Of a DNA stretch of 64,000 nt, positions 12,001 through 23,639 are shown one piece after another; position 1 is the stretch's first letter; each line of letters starts with the position of its first letter. The DNA is from Amorphophallus konjac (lineage: Eukaryota > Streptophyta > Magnoliopsida > Alismatales > Araceae): the NCBI GenBank assembly GCA_022559845.1, contig CM040118.1:156384331-156448330 (forward strand). Reading direction: 5' to 3'. The notes beneath the pieces were generated by a model. It was not told the DNA's origin. It saw only the letters and a program-made list of their open reading frames with translations, and ran no database searches. A program made the translations under genes and the position numbers.

Positions 12001-12224
12001 GGGGGCGAATAGTTGGGGGAGAATAGCTTTGCATATTTCATGGCTAAGCATTCAATTTCATGACAAAGAACGTTTTCACTTAGTATATCAAACTATTTCA
12101 TCTTTTTGATGATGTCAAAGGTGGAGAATAGTTTGATATGAGTCAATATGTTAGCATGCCTTGTGTGTTCATTTGGTGATATCATAATGACTCATAGTGT
12201 TGCCATCATCAAAAAGGGGGAGAT
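9006..12224 (+). other. Element B non-coding zone with repeated polypurine tracts
   Basis: No protease, integrase, RT or RNase H motif is visible in any frame, so pol is missing. What is visible is a series of tracts resembling the polypurine tract that primes plus-strand synthesis: gggggag-type runs near 9315, 9875, 9989, 10106, 10279, 11928, 12012 and 12211. The last lies directly against the 3' LTR. Multiplied polypurine tracts upstream of the 3' LTR are a reported trait of Sireviruses. A motif with catgaggtg occurs twice near 11005 and 11113. Confidence 0.7.
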
Positions 12225-12251
12225 TGTTGTGTCCCCATGGTTTTGATGATG
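12204..12251 (+). repeat. Perfect 11-bp inverted repeat enclosing PPT and LTR start
   Basis: The arms are catcatcaaaa (12204-12214) and ttttgatgatg (12241-12251). They match perfectly and enclose a 26-base loop that contains the polypurine tract agggggagat and the first bases of the 3' LTR. The right arm is also present at the start of the 5' LTR (4547-4557); the left arm occurs only upstream of the 3' LTR. Confidence 0.85.
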
Positions 12252-13329
12252 TCAAACACTATGACTCATCATGAGTCTGCATGTGCATGGGAATCATGTT
12301 TTGCATGTTTTGATGATGATGTCATAATATGTTTGATACTTAGTACATTGGTGCATTGGTCTTATGTCTTGTTGAAGTCATATGCATTTGCTGATGTTAT
12401 GAACTTATTGTATTTGATTCTATCATGATCTCATCACATGTCGAAGCTAGTGTTTGAATTCTGATAAGAATAGGTCTCAAAGGATCACAAAGGTTAAGCC
12501 AATTCAGCAGGGTTCATGATTGTAGTGTCGCAATGGCAGTGGATACAATGGTTCACAATGTTGAGAAATAGCCAAGAAGAAGCTTTTCACGTTGACATAG
12601 TTGACGCAAGAAGCCTTTGGAGTCGACTCTAGAAGACCCGCCAGCAGAAGCTCACAACGGTGTCAAATACCCTCATACAGGTGACAAATGTGAAATAAGG
12701 GTGACAAATAGGTCAGTAGTGGTGATAAATAGGTGACTATGTGAGAAAAGAAGCTGACAAGAAGAAAAGCTACAATGGCGTTGACGCAATACTACAACAA
12801 CGTCGATGCAATCAGGATACCAGAGCTAATCGCTAGCCAAAGCTGAAAGGCGATGGCTGAAGGTTATTAAGGGTGAAAAATAGCTAGGCAATGGTGACAA
12901 ATGGCCAATATAGGTAACAAATACATCTTCAATGGTGAAAAATAGGGACAAGGCTGAAAGTGGTGAAAGAGATGAAGTAGTGTTGACGCAGTGATCAATG
13001 GCGTTAACGCAGTCAAGGGCAGACTTTACACAACCCAACAAGGATAATAAATGACCATTTAACGGTGACAAATAGAGCCTTAGCGGTGACAAATGAAGCT
13101 TCAATGGTGTATAATACATACCTAAGGGTGACAAATGGGTTAACATGACGGCTCAAGGCTAACTGGAAAAGGGCTAAGGCAACGGCTCAGGCTACTAAGG
13201 GTGACAAATACACAGTACATGTGACAAATGTGTGACAAGGCTGTAAAATATGTTGGTAAGGCTGAAATTTAGCCAGGCTTGTGAGAAAGAGTATGCTTCA
13301 CACTTTGTGTTCGAATGCCAATCATTTGG
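12225..13329 (+). mobile_element. Element B 3' LTR, left part
   Basis: This is the first 1105 bases of the 3' LTR, matching 4531-5636 of the 5' LTR. It is cut at 13329 by element C after the target duplication tttgg (13325-13329). The LTR resumes at 37367. The array of ggtgacaaat repeats is included at about 12660-13290. Confidence 0.93.
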
Positions 13330-13659
13330 TGTAGTGCCCTAAAATTTATATAAGTGATTCCTGAATTGTTTAATAGTTTTATGAAATTTATTAGGAATTT
13401 ATAAGGGCTAAAAAAGATTAATAAAACGATTGTTGAATTTATAAGACATTATATGGCCCAATAGTGTTAAACAATTAGTCTAACCCATTTAATTAAGACC
13501 CAAAAGGTTTAAGGACCTAGCCCATTAAGTTTGGCCCATATTCTAGAATGTTATTTAGCCTATTTACGTATTTTAAGGATAAAAACTATTTTTATGGATA
13601 ATAATATGGATAATTAATAAAAGAGTTTGATTTATGTTGAATTCTGTGCACGTTGGATG

Positions 13660-15500
13660 TAGCGGTCTATTGTGCGACTGTCACAGTCATGTAACGCACT
13701 AGTCTTGATACGTTACACTCTGTCAATTCCGTGAATGAAAGAACGAGCAAAAAGATTGGATCTTTGGGATCCTATCTACAGGAGATCGACTTAGGAGAAT
13801 TTATAACATTACTAAGGACTCTTAAGGATTAGGTTCTGGCAAATTAAGGACTCTAGAATCGATATAATCTTCAAACCCTAGTCAAAACCCTATAAATAGA
13901 ACCCAGTTCTGAACTAAGCGACCCTTAATTTTGGCTCGTGAAGAATCAAGGTAAAGAGTCATAATTTCGGGTAAGTTCTTTAGAAGATTTTGTTTAGTAT
14001 ACTTTAGACTAATAGTTCTCCAAATTTCATATTAGGAGATCAAGCAACCAGGGAGATTGACGCTTCCAAAGTTGCTGGTTCGATCATAATTACCCAGGAA
14101 ACTGAACACAAGACCACTGAAGATCAAGAGATTAGGACGTCTAAACAAGGTAATTAGAGCTCAGTCCTTTAGAACTTTTTGATCACCTTAGTTTCATCTT
14201 CTTACCCTCAAAATTTCACATCTTTATGACAAGAGGTTGGAGAAATAGAGCAGCAGGAAGTTGCTGAAAAATCACTGGAAAAGGAGAGCTAGGGCTCTAT
14301 TTTCAGACTCAAATTAAAAGCTTAAAGCCTAGTTAAGGGGTAGGTCATCTCATGATTGGTAAAAACATCTTGTTAGGGATAAAAGCCCTCTGGTTTTGAT
14401 TGATTTCATACATCATAGATCATGAATTTCATGTTTTAGTAAGTCATGCATTCATGAATACCCTTAACCCTAACTAAGTTGAAAAGGAACTTTCTTGTTA
14501 AATTCACTTAAAATCTATGCATACTAGTAGCTTAGCCTTCATTCTATCATGTGAAAGTTTTTATATGATTTTCAGACATGATGTAAGTTCAGACCTTAGA
14601 TTTTTATATCTTTTCTGCCAGTAGACGATCTGACGCATCAAGGTAAGACCGTCACAATGATATAACGGCCTTACGATAAACCGTCACACCTTCTATGGTG
14701 TTTGAAGTTCTCTGTTGTCTCTAACGCACCATAGATGGAGCGTTACATTACTGTAACGGCCTCACGATAAACCGTCACAGTCACTGTGACGCACCCATTC
14801 TAGACTGTCAGGGTAACTGTAGATAGAATAGGAAACTAGTTAATTTAACTTATAAATAAGCCTAGTTATCAAAGTTTTGACCTGATTTCATGTTTATAAG
14901 ATTATTTACTGATTCATGATAGAAATTACATAATTTAGGTATCTTAAGTTATTTTAAGTTATGTTAATTTCATGTGCCAAAAATTCTATAGTTTTGTATC
15001 TAAATCATGATTTTCCAAAGATGTATTGACGGAGTTTTATCATGGTTTCACATCATCACACATTCTTTCTCTATCCATAGAGTCATTTTCTTTAAGTACA
15101 TGGCACATATTCTGATATGTTGTCCATTACTTCACTCTTTTGTACTATAGGAACATTATTCTTGGACATGAGGACCTCTCTATTGGATATTCCTTCCAAT
15201 GGACTAGGAAATCTTGTTTCAAGACCTCCGTAATTCTCCGTGAGCCTGGGATTCTCACTAGGACGCCGAGTTGGTTGTACCATTAAAACCCAATTGATTA
15301 GAAAGCACTATCGATGTTTTCTGGTTCTAGCAGTGTAACGGATCTATACTAGACCGTCAGGAGCATCTAACGGCCCAATATACGACCGTCACATTTCACT
15401 GGGTCTATTTTACTATTTTTGGATTCAGACTAATGTAACGGCCCAACACTGGAGCATCACGTTATGTAACGGCCCAGTACAAGACCGTCACAAAGCTTAA
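13660..15500 (+). repeat. Clusters of taacggcc / gaccgtcac inverted motifs
   Basis: Three clusters (about 13660-13725, 14615-14815 and 15335-15500) contain many copies of taacggcc, gaccgtcac and related gtaacgcac. The motifs alternate so that neighbours can pair as short stems, such as gaccgtcac with taacggcc. The equivalent clusters in the 3' LTR are at about 34365-34425, 35330-35515 and 36035-36195. The intervening sequence is not repetitive. Confidence 0.75.
13891..13899 (+). promoter_or_regulatory. TATA box of the element C LTR
   Basis: The sequence tataaatag sits 560 bases into the LTR and is preserved at 34594-34602 in the other LTR. It is a canonical plant TATA box and is the best candidate for the element promoter. 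Confidence 0.65.
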
Positions 15501-16667
15501 GTATGTTGACCAAAGGTTTGACCCAAGGGTTGATTTTCCAAGGTTCTAGATGGCTTAATAATGGTCTAGGACTTATCATATTGATCAAGAAACTTAATAT
15601 AATGAATGGAAGTTATGAAATGGATCTTTATGCTGTCGATTTATTTCCATAAGCATAACCTTGTTTAAGTCATTCTTGACTCTCGCATTCTTAAAATTGA
15701 AGCGTTCATTCATTGAATAGTGTTATCATGAACTTATTACATTCTTGGCCATACTTTATTGTTACATGCGTGGAAATAGCTTGATTTATACTTGAAGATG
15801 CGATCGAGCACTGATTGTGTTCAAGGGCTCTATGGTAGTCCCCTCGGCTGATTGTCGGAAACATACTATTATAAACCATGGGGTATGATGCTACTGGTGT
15901 CGCATTGCACTGGGAGTACTTTCTCTATAAATAAGTGAAAATTCACGATACCGCATGATTGATACTTGTACATGACTTTCTTGATATTCCATAGAAATTC
16001 ACGAAGTACTTGCTCATAAGCAAAAGATACTGGAGTGATGATTATGTGGCTTGCTAGTACATTCTCGTTACATTCTTGTTCATGAAAGGCCAATAACATG
16101 TTCTTGTTACATTCTTGCTAGTTCATTCTTGCTCTCATTCTATCTTACATGATCATCTTGTTACTTTGGTTTAACAGCGTGATTCATCGCATTTACATGA
16201 TTTTATCTTATTTCTCTAGAGCTAAAATGTTAATTACTTTAATCATGCCTTCATGTTGATGCGAAGATACCTACTGGGCAAGTGTGCTCATTACCTATTT
16301 CCAATCTTTTTCAGGAAATGAAAGTGATTCGAATTCGAATTCGGGTTATACAAGTAGCGGGTCCGAGAGCGAATGAAAGTCATATCAAGTTAAGAGTGAA
16401 GACGTAGGGAGTCTACATTATTTAGATTGAGTCTATGTAATTGTCCTATTTTTGAGTCTGATAGATTGAAAGAAAGTGATTGTATTTGAATATTGATTAT
16501 TAATGAAATAAGTTGGAGTTTTGATTTGAGTATTGTGCAATGGCATTTATGTGTGATTGTCTTGCGCTCTGATTATTCTTGCTTGCAAGAGGCTTACCAT
16601 GCCGGTTGTTCACGTTTCTCGAGTGAGTCTTCCGCTGTCATAAAGGCTCGGGCCGTGACAGTTAAGT

Positions 16668-16680
16668 TGGTATCAGAGCC
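16668..16680 (+). other. Primer binding site of element C
   Basis: The sequence tggtatcagagcc is a perfect match to the complement of plant initiator Met tRNA. It lies seven bases after the 5' LTR end. Confidence 0.95.
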
Positions 16681-16894
16681 TAAGTCTCAGGACTTTGGGA
16701 GAAGAATCATGTCATAGGATAAGTCCAAGGTTTAAGGACCCCTACCTATGAACTAAGGAAGAAATTTCCACACCCATGTGAGAATTGGGTAGAGCCCATG
16801 GTAAGATAGTTAATTAGCTTTAAGATTGATTTTCCTTTTAATTCCACGAGAAATAAAAAGTTGTTATTTTTCTCTCAGGTACCCTATTATTATC

Positions 16895-17830
16895 ATGGCT
16901 CATCGCGTAGATTGGAATGGCATGCAACAAACCGTTGCCAGCCTTACTCAGGCATTACAAACCATGGCGCAAGCTGGCGCAGGGGCAAGAGCTGGTGATT
17001 TGCATCACAATTTCCAGAGTTTAAACCCTCCGCGTTTCTATGGTTCTTCTAATCCAGATGAAGTGGAGAACTGGATAGACGAAATGAATCGTATCTTTGA
17101 TGTTATCCAATGCACCGATCAAGAGAATGTGTGTCTCGTAACCTTTCAACTCAACAAAGATGCCCGCAGATGGTGGAAATCGGTTCTGGCACCTCCGGCC
17201 GATGCACCTCATACATGGGATGGTTTTCCTACCCTATTATGTGCCAAGTACTTTTCTGAGCACGTAAAGGAACGAAAGGCTATGGAGTTCACCGCTCTTC
17301 GGCAAGGAATGATGACGGTTGCCGAATATGAACTGTAATTATCAAGGCTTGCACCTTACGCATCGCATCTTATCAGCACCGATTTATTGAAGGCCAATCG
17401 GTTCATGGACGGGTTACGTCCCAGTTTCATTCAGCAGCTCGGGACCCAAAACATCCGTACTTATGCGGAAATGGTTTAACGAGCGTATTTATGTGAAAGG
17501 ACCTTAGAGAAGGTTGAGCAATTAAAAGGGAAAGGAGAAGAGTCTAGCCGACGCTCAGATCGGCGTTATAAGAAAGACAAGTTCAGCATCACGGAGCCCT
17601 ACAAAAGCCGTGATAGTAAGAAAAGATCCAGGAGTGGGAATAGTGGAAGTTCCCAGAAGAACAAGAAGATCAAGGAGGAGGAGCAAGTTGCTACAGCTTG
17701 CACATTTTGTGAAAAATTTGATCATTCGACTGAGGAGTTTTGGAAGCGCCTTGGCGCATGTTTACGTTGTGGAAGCAGGGAGCATCGCATGCCACATTGC
17801 CCTCTTATGAAAGACCAATCATCTGGTGGA
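16895..17830 (+). pseudogene. gag: Element C gag
   Basis: The ATG at 16895 (MAHRVDWNGMQQ) is preferred to an upstream ATG at 16826 because the gag of element D starts at the equivalent place. The body reads NPPRFYGSSNPDEVENW and continues with KYFSEHVKERKAMEF. A TAA stop at 17336 follows VAEYEL, and a further stop lies near 17477. A basic stretch (about 17500-17690) leads to two knuckles. The first is damaged (CTFCEKFDHSTEEF) and the second intact ([14 protein letters not shown]). The function would be capsid assembly and RNA binding. Confidence 0.9.
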
Positions 17831-18669
17831 GGACGTAGGAGGCAGGCTCGCCTCAATGCCGTTCTAGAAGATAAAGTAGCACCCAGGGATGGTGGGCTTA
17901 TAAAAGGTACTCTTCAAATTTGTTCTTATCCTGCATTTGTGCTATTTGATACTAGTGCCTCTCATTCTTTTATCTCCACTACTTTTGCAAAAATATTATC
18001 AATTGCATCAGTTCCCTTACCTTCAGATCTTGCTATTTCCACACCCTTAGGTTCTGGAACAAAGCTTACCAACTATTATCCTGATAGCAAAGTGATAGTA
18101 GAATGTCATAATCTCCCTGCAAACTTAGTATGCCTTGACATGAAGGGTTATGATACCATTTTAGGGGTAGATTGGCTTGTAGATCATGATGCTTATATCA
18201 ATTGCCAAAAAAGGATTATATCCTTTCGAAAGGCCGGTCTTCCAAGATTCTCTTTTCTTGGCATCAAGTACCAGAAGCATCCTACTATCATATCTTCTCT
18301 TCATGCTTGCAAACTTATCTCGCAAGGATGTGAAGCTTTTCTTCCTTCTGTCATTGTTACCGAATCCAAGGAGATTATCTTAGCAGACATTCCTATTGTA
18401 AATGAGTTCCCAGACGTGTTTCCATCGGAATTACCCAGTTTACCACACAAGAGGGAAGTGAACTTCACTCTTGAACTCATTCCATGAGAAGCACCGTTTC
18501 TATAGCCCCTTACAGGATGTCCCCCACAGAACTCAAGGAATTAAAGAGACAATTGCATGAATTACTAGACAAAGGCTTCATCAGAACTAGCACATCCCCT
18601 TGGGGTGTGTCGGTTCTATTTGTCAAGAAAAAGGATGGTTCTCTCAGATTATGCATAGATTACCGGTGA
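17831..18669 (+). pseudogene. pol: Element C protease and N-terminal reverse transcriptase
   Basis: The protease reads VLFDTSASHSFIS; the usual DTG active site has become DTS. The conserved MKGYDTILGVDWL segment follows. The frame ends at 18487 in ELIP, and the RT continues in a different frame from 18484, so there is a small frameshift. The RT fingers segment [20 protein letters not shown] is followed by a TGA stop at 18667 in CIDYR*LNQ, the same place as the stop in elements A and D. Confidence 0.9.
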
Positions 18670-19740
18670 CTGAATCAACTCACAATTAAAAACAAGTATC
18701 TGTTGCCGCGTATTGATGAGCTCTTCGATCAGCTTTCGGGAGTAGAGTATTTCTCTAAGATTGACCTCAGATCAGGTTATCATCAGCTTCGAATTAAAGA
18801 AGAAGACATTTATAAATCGGCTTTTCGAAGTGGTTATGGCCACTATGAATTCATGGTAATGCCATTCGGGTTAACTAATGCCCCGGCAGCATTCATGCAA
18901 CTTATGAACAGTGTCTTCCAGCCATATCTAGACCAGTTTATCATCATCTTCATTGATGATATCTTGATATATTCCAAGACAAAGGAGGAACATGAAGAAC
19001 ATTTGAAAATAGCTTTACAAACACTCAGAGAACACAAACTCTATGCTAAGTTAAACAAGTGCGAATTCTGGCTCAAGGAAGTTTCATTCCTAGGCCATAT
19101 TATTTCAAAAGAAGGTATCGATGTGGATCCTTCTAAGGTAGAAGCTGTCAAAAATTGGAGCCGGCCAACGACCGTATCAGAAGTACGAAGTTTTCTGGGT
19201 CTAGCTAGTTATTATAGAAGATTCATTAGGGATTTATCAAATATTGCAGTTCCTTTAACTAGACTTACAATAAAAGAAAATCCCTTTATCTGGTCAGAGG
19301 AATGTGAAAAGAGTTTCCAAACTCTTAAAAATCATCTTACTACAGCTCCTATTTTATCACTACCAATGGAAGGTGGTGGATTCGAAGTATATACGGATAC
19401 ATCTGGCATTGGCTTAGGATGCATTCTCATGCAAAATGGAAAAGTAATCTGTTATTCTTCAAGACAATTGAAGCGTCACGAGGAAAATTATCATGTGCAT
19501 GATTTGGAATTAGCAGCGGTCATTTTCACATTGAAAATTTGGCGTCATTATCTCTATGGAGAAAAGTTTACGGTCTACTCGGACCACAAAAGTTTGAAAT
19601 ACTTATTTTCTCAAAAAGAGCTAAATATGAGGCAGAGAAGATGGTTATAATATCTCAAAGACTTTGATTTTGCTATTCAATATCATCCTGGCAAGGCTAA
19701 TGCTATAGCTGATGCACTCAGCAGAAAACCAATGGGTATG
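18670..19740 (+). pseudogene. pol: Element C reverse transcriptase palm and RNase H
   Basis: After the stop at 18667 the same frame stays open to 19650. The RT motifs [12 protein letters not shown] and [12 protein letters not shown] are intact, with FIDD as the catalytic loop. RNase H keeps its acidic residues in [15 protein letters not shown] and YSDHKSL. A TAA stop at 19648-19650 then interrupts RRWL, and the last RNase H motif, IADALSR, follows near 19707. Confidence 0.9.
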
Positions 19741-20440
19741 CTATCAAGTCTCATGATTAGTATGACTAATCTTATTCCTCAATTTACTCAGTTGAACTTA
19801 GGTATTGATAGGAAGGAGGATTGTTTCCTAGCTAATATTCAAGCTCAACCTACATTGATAAGAGATCTGGTCAAATTGCAAGATGATGATCCTATATTAT
19901 TGGAGATCAAGGCCAATGTTGAACAAAGGCCAGATTTTTCTATTAAGGATGGAAGATTGATATTTAAAAACTGAGTATGTGTACCGGATCATGAGGATAC
20001 GAAGAAATTGATTCTAGAAGAAGCACATAAATCCAGGTATATCATTCACCCAGGTAGTACAAAAATGTATCAGAATCTCAAAAGAAATGTCTGGCAGCCC
20101 AACATGAAGAGGGAAATAGCTGATTTCGTGTCCCGCTGTCTCACTTGCCAACAAGTAAAGGCAGAGCATTTTAGACCCGCAGGTAAATTGCATCCCTTGA
20201 ATATTCCCGAATGGAAGTGGGAGAGTATAGGGATGGATTTCATTATGGGGTTACCTAAGACAAGAGGTGGACACGATGGTATATGGGTAATCATAGACCG
20301 ATTAACTAAATCTGCACATTTCATACCAATCAAAAGTCGATGGTCTGTGGATATCCTGGCAGCATTATACATAAGGGAAATTGTTAAATTACATGGTGTC
20401 ACAATCACTATTATATCTAATAGAGACCCTCGATTCACAT
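19741..20440 (+). pseudogene. pol: Element C integrase, N-terminal part
   Basis: The zinc-binding HHCC domain is visible with HPGSTKMYQNL and [11 protein letters not shown]. The first catalytic aspartate is in [11 protein letters not shown]. The second catalytic position is changed: ISNRDPRF replaces ISDRDPRF (codon AAT at 20419-20421). A stop near 19972 breaks the linker. The gene is interrupted at 20440 by element D and continues at 33137. Confidence 0.9.
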
Positions 20441-21416
20441 TGTCACGCCCCGAGCGCGGAAGATACTCAGATGCGTGACGCGTCTATATAGATCGTGTCA
20501 TTAGAGTGATATAATTTTTGATATACAAAGTTTTCGGAGTGCGCAATTAACTAAAATCTAATACACTCCAATAGTCCAAGTGACGTTTATTTGATTAATC
20601 AAATGAATTAAAGATAGTTCATGACAATTCTAGGCTAAGTGCCTCAATACGATTTAGACAATTAAATGACATACTAAGTTACAATTTAAGACTCAATTAA
20701 ATTCAAAAGACGCGACTAGCTAATGATGGTGATTGACGTTCTAGCACTCTTCACTCGATGTCCACCCCATTCTGGTCGCTATCCGAATCACCTGAAAATT
20801 TTAGGAAGTAACTTGATGAGCGAATCGCTCAGTAGGAATTACATCTCAAATACGAGCAATCTTTACGTTAATTACAATTTTGCATGTAAATTCAGTATGG
20901 CTATGCATGGGATACGTACAGCAAAATCAGGTATATAGGTAAATCTAGACATGATGAATAAGAACTGTATAAAGAGAGTATAACAAGAATTTTAAGTATT
21001 CACAAACTCTATTTCAAGAATTTACAGATGTAAATGCCACTTCAGATAAGCAGGGATTCGTGTACAAGTATGAACGCAGGTACGAGAAAGAACTCATGTA
21101 CAAGTATATCAAGTATAGATTCAATTCAAGCAAGTCTTGTCAAGTACGCATCAGTAGAATTGGCTATTATCATGTAATTATTTTGCCCTTTTCCCGGGCC
21201 ACAAGTCAAGTATCGCCTGTTCCGGGCCACGCAAGTCAAACAAGTAAAGAGAGAGAGAGTAGTGGTTGAGTGTCTCAAGTTAAGCAAGTACTCCGGTGCA
21301 ATGCTAAACATCGTGGTCAATAGACTCCCATGGGCACAAGTACCTTCGGGTGCTCCCCCAGGACCAGACCGGGCCCTATATGCACAACATTTCATGTATT
21401 ACCTTTGACATCCACT

Positions 21417-21426
21417 CTTATTTATA
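21417..21426 (-). promoter_or_regulatory. TATA box of element D (3' LTR copy)
   Basis: Read on the minus strand the sequence is tataaataag. The identical site in the 5' LTR is at 30079-30088, where it would drive the element. Both lie about 3 kb into the LTR in the element's direction. Confidence 0.6.
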
Positions 21427-21847
21427 GCCAATATGGAATTTCAAGAATCTAGAAACGTAGTATTACGGACGAGATTAACTAGTCATTTGGTTATGGAGGA
21501 TTCTAGAGGTGGCCCCTATAGGCTCAAGAGGTGGTTCCCGTCGTGTAGCACTTTGCACCGTACGGCCTCAAGAGGTGGCTCCCAAAACGTAGCACTTTGC
21601 CCCGCATGGCACTTAGTTCCTACACTCCTAAATGGTAGTTTAAGAGATTCAAGGATTGACCACACGAGTAGACTTTTCGTGGGATGGAATTCCCGAATTT
21701 GTCAACGAAGGGGTTAAGATTTATCATTCTTCTCAATTCTCGAGACAGATTAGGGTCATAAATTGAAATTATAGAGTTATCATCTTATGTTTTGCAATTC
21801 TTTCAAAAATCTGATTTTCTTTTTGATTTATACAAGCTTTTTGAAAT

Positions 21848-23620
21848 TGGCACCCCCTAGCATGTCATTATTTAATTAACGGTGTCCTGGACGTCGTCAA
21901 TTCGTAAATTGGCGCCCTGTCTTGGGGCGTTAGGCGTAGGGGCTATTTATTTGATTAAAATTTGAAAATAGAATTGACGTCCCTCAGGTAGCCTTCAATT
22001 CTTAAATTGGCGCCCTGGTCAGAGGCGATGTTTTTAATTACAAGATTGTTCGGGATTAACAATTATCAAACTTTCCAGATTTCAATTGACGACTGTGAAT
22101 ACAGTCTTTAATTCTGTAATTGACGCCCTGGTCAGGGACGCTAATTACAGTGATTCGGATTTTGCTGCGAAGCTGGAAATTTCAGGAATAGAATTGACGA
22201 CTGTCGGATTACCCTTTAATTTATGAATTGACGCCCCGGTGTAGGGCGCTAATTACAATCAGATCTTCATTTGATGACTGAGAAAACAGTCTTCAATTAT
22301 TGAATTGGCGTCCATCTCTGGGACGTTAATTTCAGACTGATTTTTAAATTTAACTAATTTCTATTATAATCATGTAATTGACGACTGTGGAAACAGCCTT
22401 CAATTTTAAAATTGACGCCCCTGTCTAGGACGTTAATTTCAATCTGATTTTAATTGAATTATAATTATTATTATATAATAATGTAATCGACGTCTGTCAA
22501 AACAGTGTTCATTTGTTGAATTGGCGCCCTTGTCCGGGGCGCTAATTCAAGCAAGATTATAATTAATGCAGATTTCATTTCAGGTTTAAATTGACGACTG
22601 TGTATATAGTCTTCAGATTTTCAATTGACGCCCTTGTCAGGGGCGTGATTTACAATTGACGCCCTGTGAAGGGACGTCATTTGTTTTTGATTAGCAGAAT
22701 TACTAAGATAACTATGTGGTAAAATAACGAATGTAATAGACATAAAATCATGATAACTGATATAAAAAAAATCATGATAACTGATATTGACATATGTGAA
22801 ACATGGTATTATGATGATCTTACCAAACATATGTAACACAGACATGGTATATGTATATATATATATATTGCACGGTTTACCAATTTATCAATCTCTAAAC
22901 ATGCTCCAGTTATCCTATTACCTACTAGTTAGGCAGGGATTTGAGAAGACCTACATTTGACGTGTGATACCGATTAGACCTGCAGCAGTATCCCAGTAGT
23001 AGGGGAGGCAAAGCTTCAGCAGCACGGGAGGTAGAGCTTCTGCACCACAGCAGTAGCCTTCTCATAGTGCTACAGATGCCATTTGATATAGGGAATCACA
23101 AGACATTAGACAATGTCTTATGGGTCAGGCTGAGTGGGATTTGTCCCTGCCAGCTCGAAAGAGTCGTTCGTGTCTAGACATTCTAGAAGCATGTGCGAAA
23201 ATGACACCCGGGAGAAGGGGCGTCCTTTTAAAAAATGACGCCTTGCATGAGGGCATCATTTTGTTGGGTGCATTATTGGGCAATTATTAAGGATAATGAC
23301 GTCCTTACAGAGGGCGTCATTTATTAGACACTGCTGCCCCACGCACGTGATTTTGTTTTGTTAAAATTGACGCCTCTATGCATGTCTTTAATTCGAAATT
23401 GATGCCCGGGACAACGGTCTTCAATTTTACAATTGACGTCCTAGTGAGGGGCGTCAATTCTTTTAGTGGTTTAAGGAATCTTTTTATGTACGATCTATGG
23501 CCCATATGTTTAAAGAACAAATGATGCCTTAATGCTTGTCTTTAATTTATAAATGGACGCCTATCAATACGGTCGTCCATTTTACAATTGATGCCATTGT
23601 AAGGGGCGTCATTTTATGAC
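21848..23620. repeat. Array of gacgccc / gggcgtc imperfect hairpins
   Basis: At least a dozen short imperfect palindromes are strung through this segment. Two types alternate: aattgacgccc ... ggggcgt(t/c)aatt, and aattgacgactgt ... acagtcttcaatt. An example is gacgccc-tgtgaa-gggacgtc at 22658-22678. Spacing is about 30 to 80 bases. The same array is at 30506-32280 in the other LTR, so it is a property of the family. Confidence 0.85.
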
Positions 23621-23639
23621 ATTCATCAACTTAAAGTCT

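Larger units (their letters stand above)
13330..16660 (+). mobile_element. Element C 5' LTR
   Basis: This LTR aligns along its full length with 34033-37361, with few differences by eye. A TATA box lies at 13891. It holds three clusters of short inverted motifs (taacggcc and gaccgtcac). No coding region is supported: the longest open frames are under 80 codons and are not shared in meaning with any known family. Confidence 0.95.
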
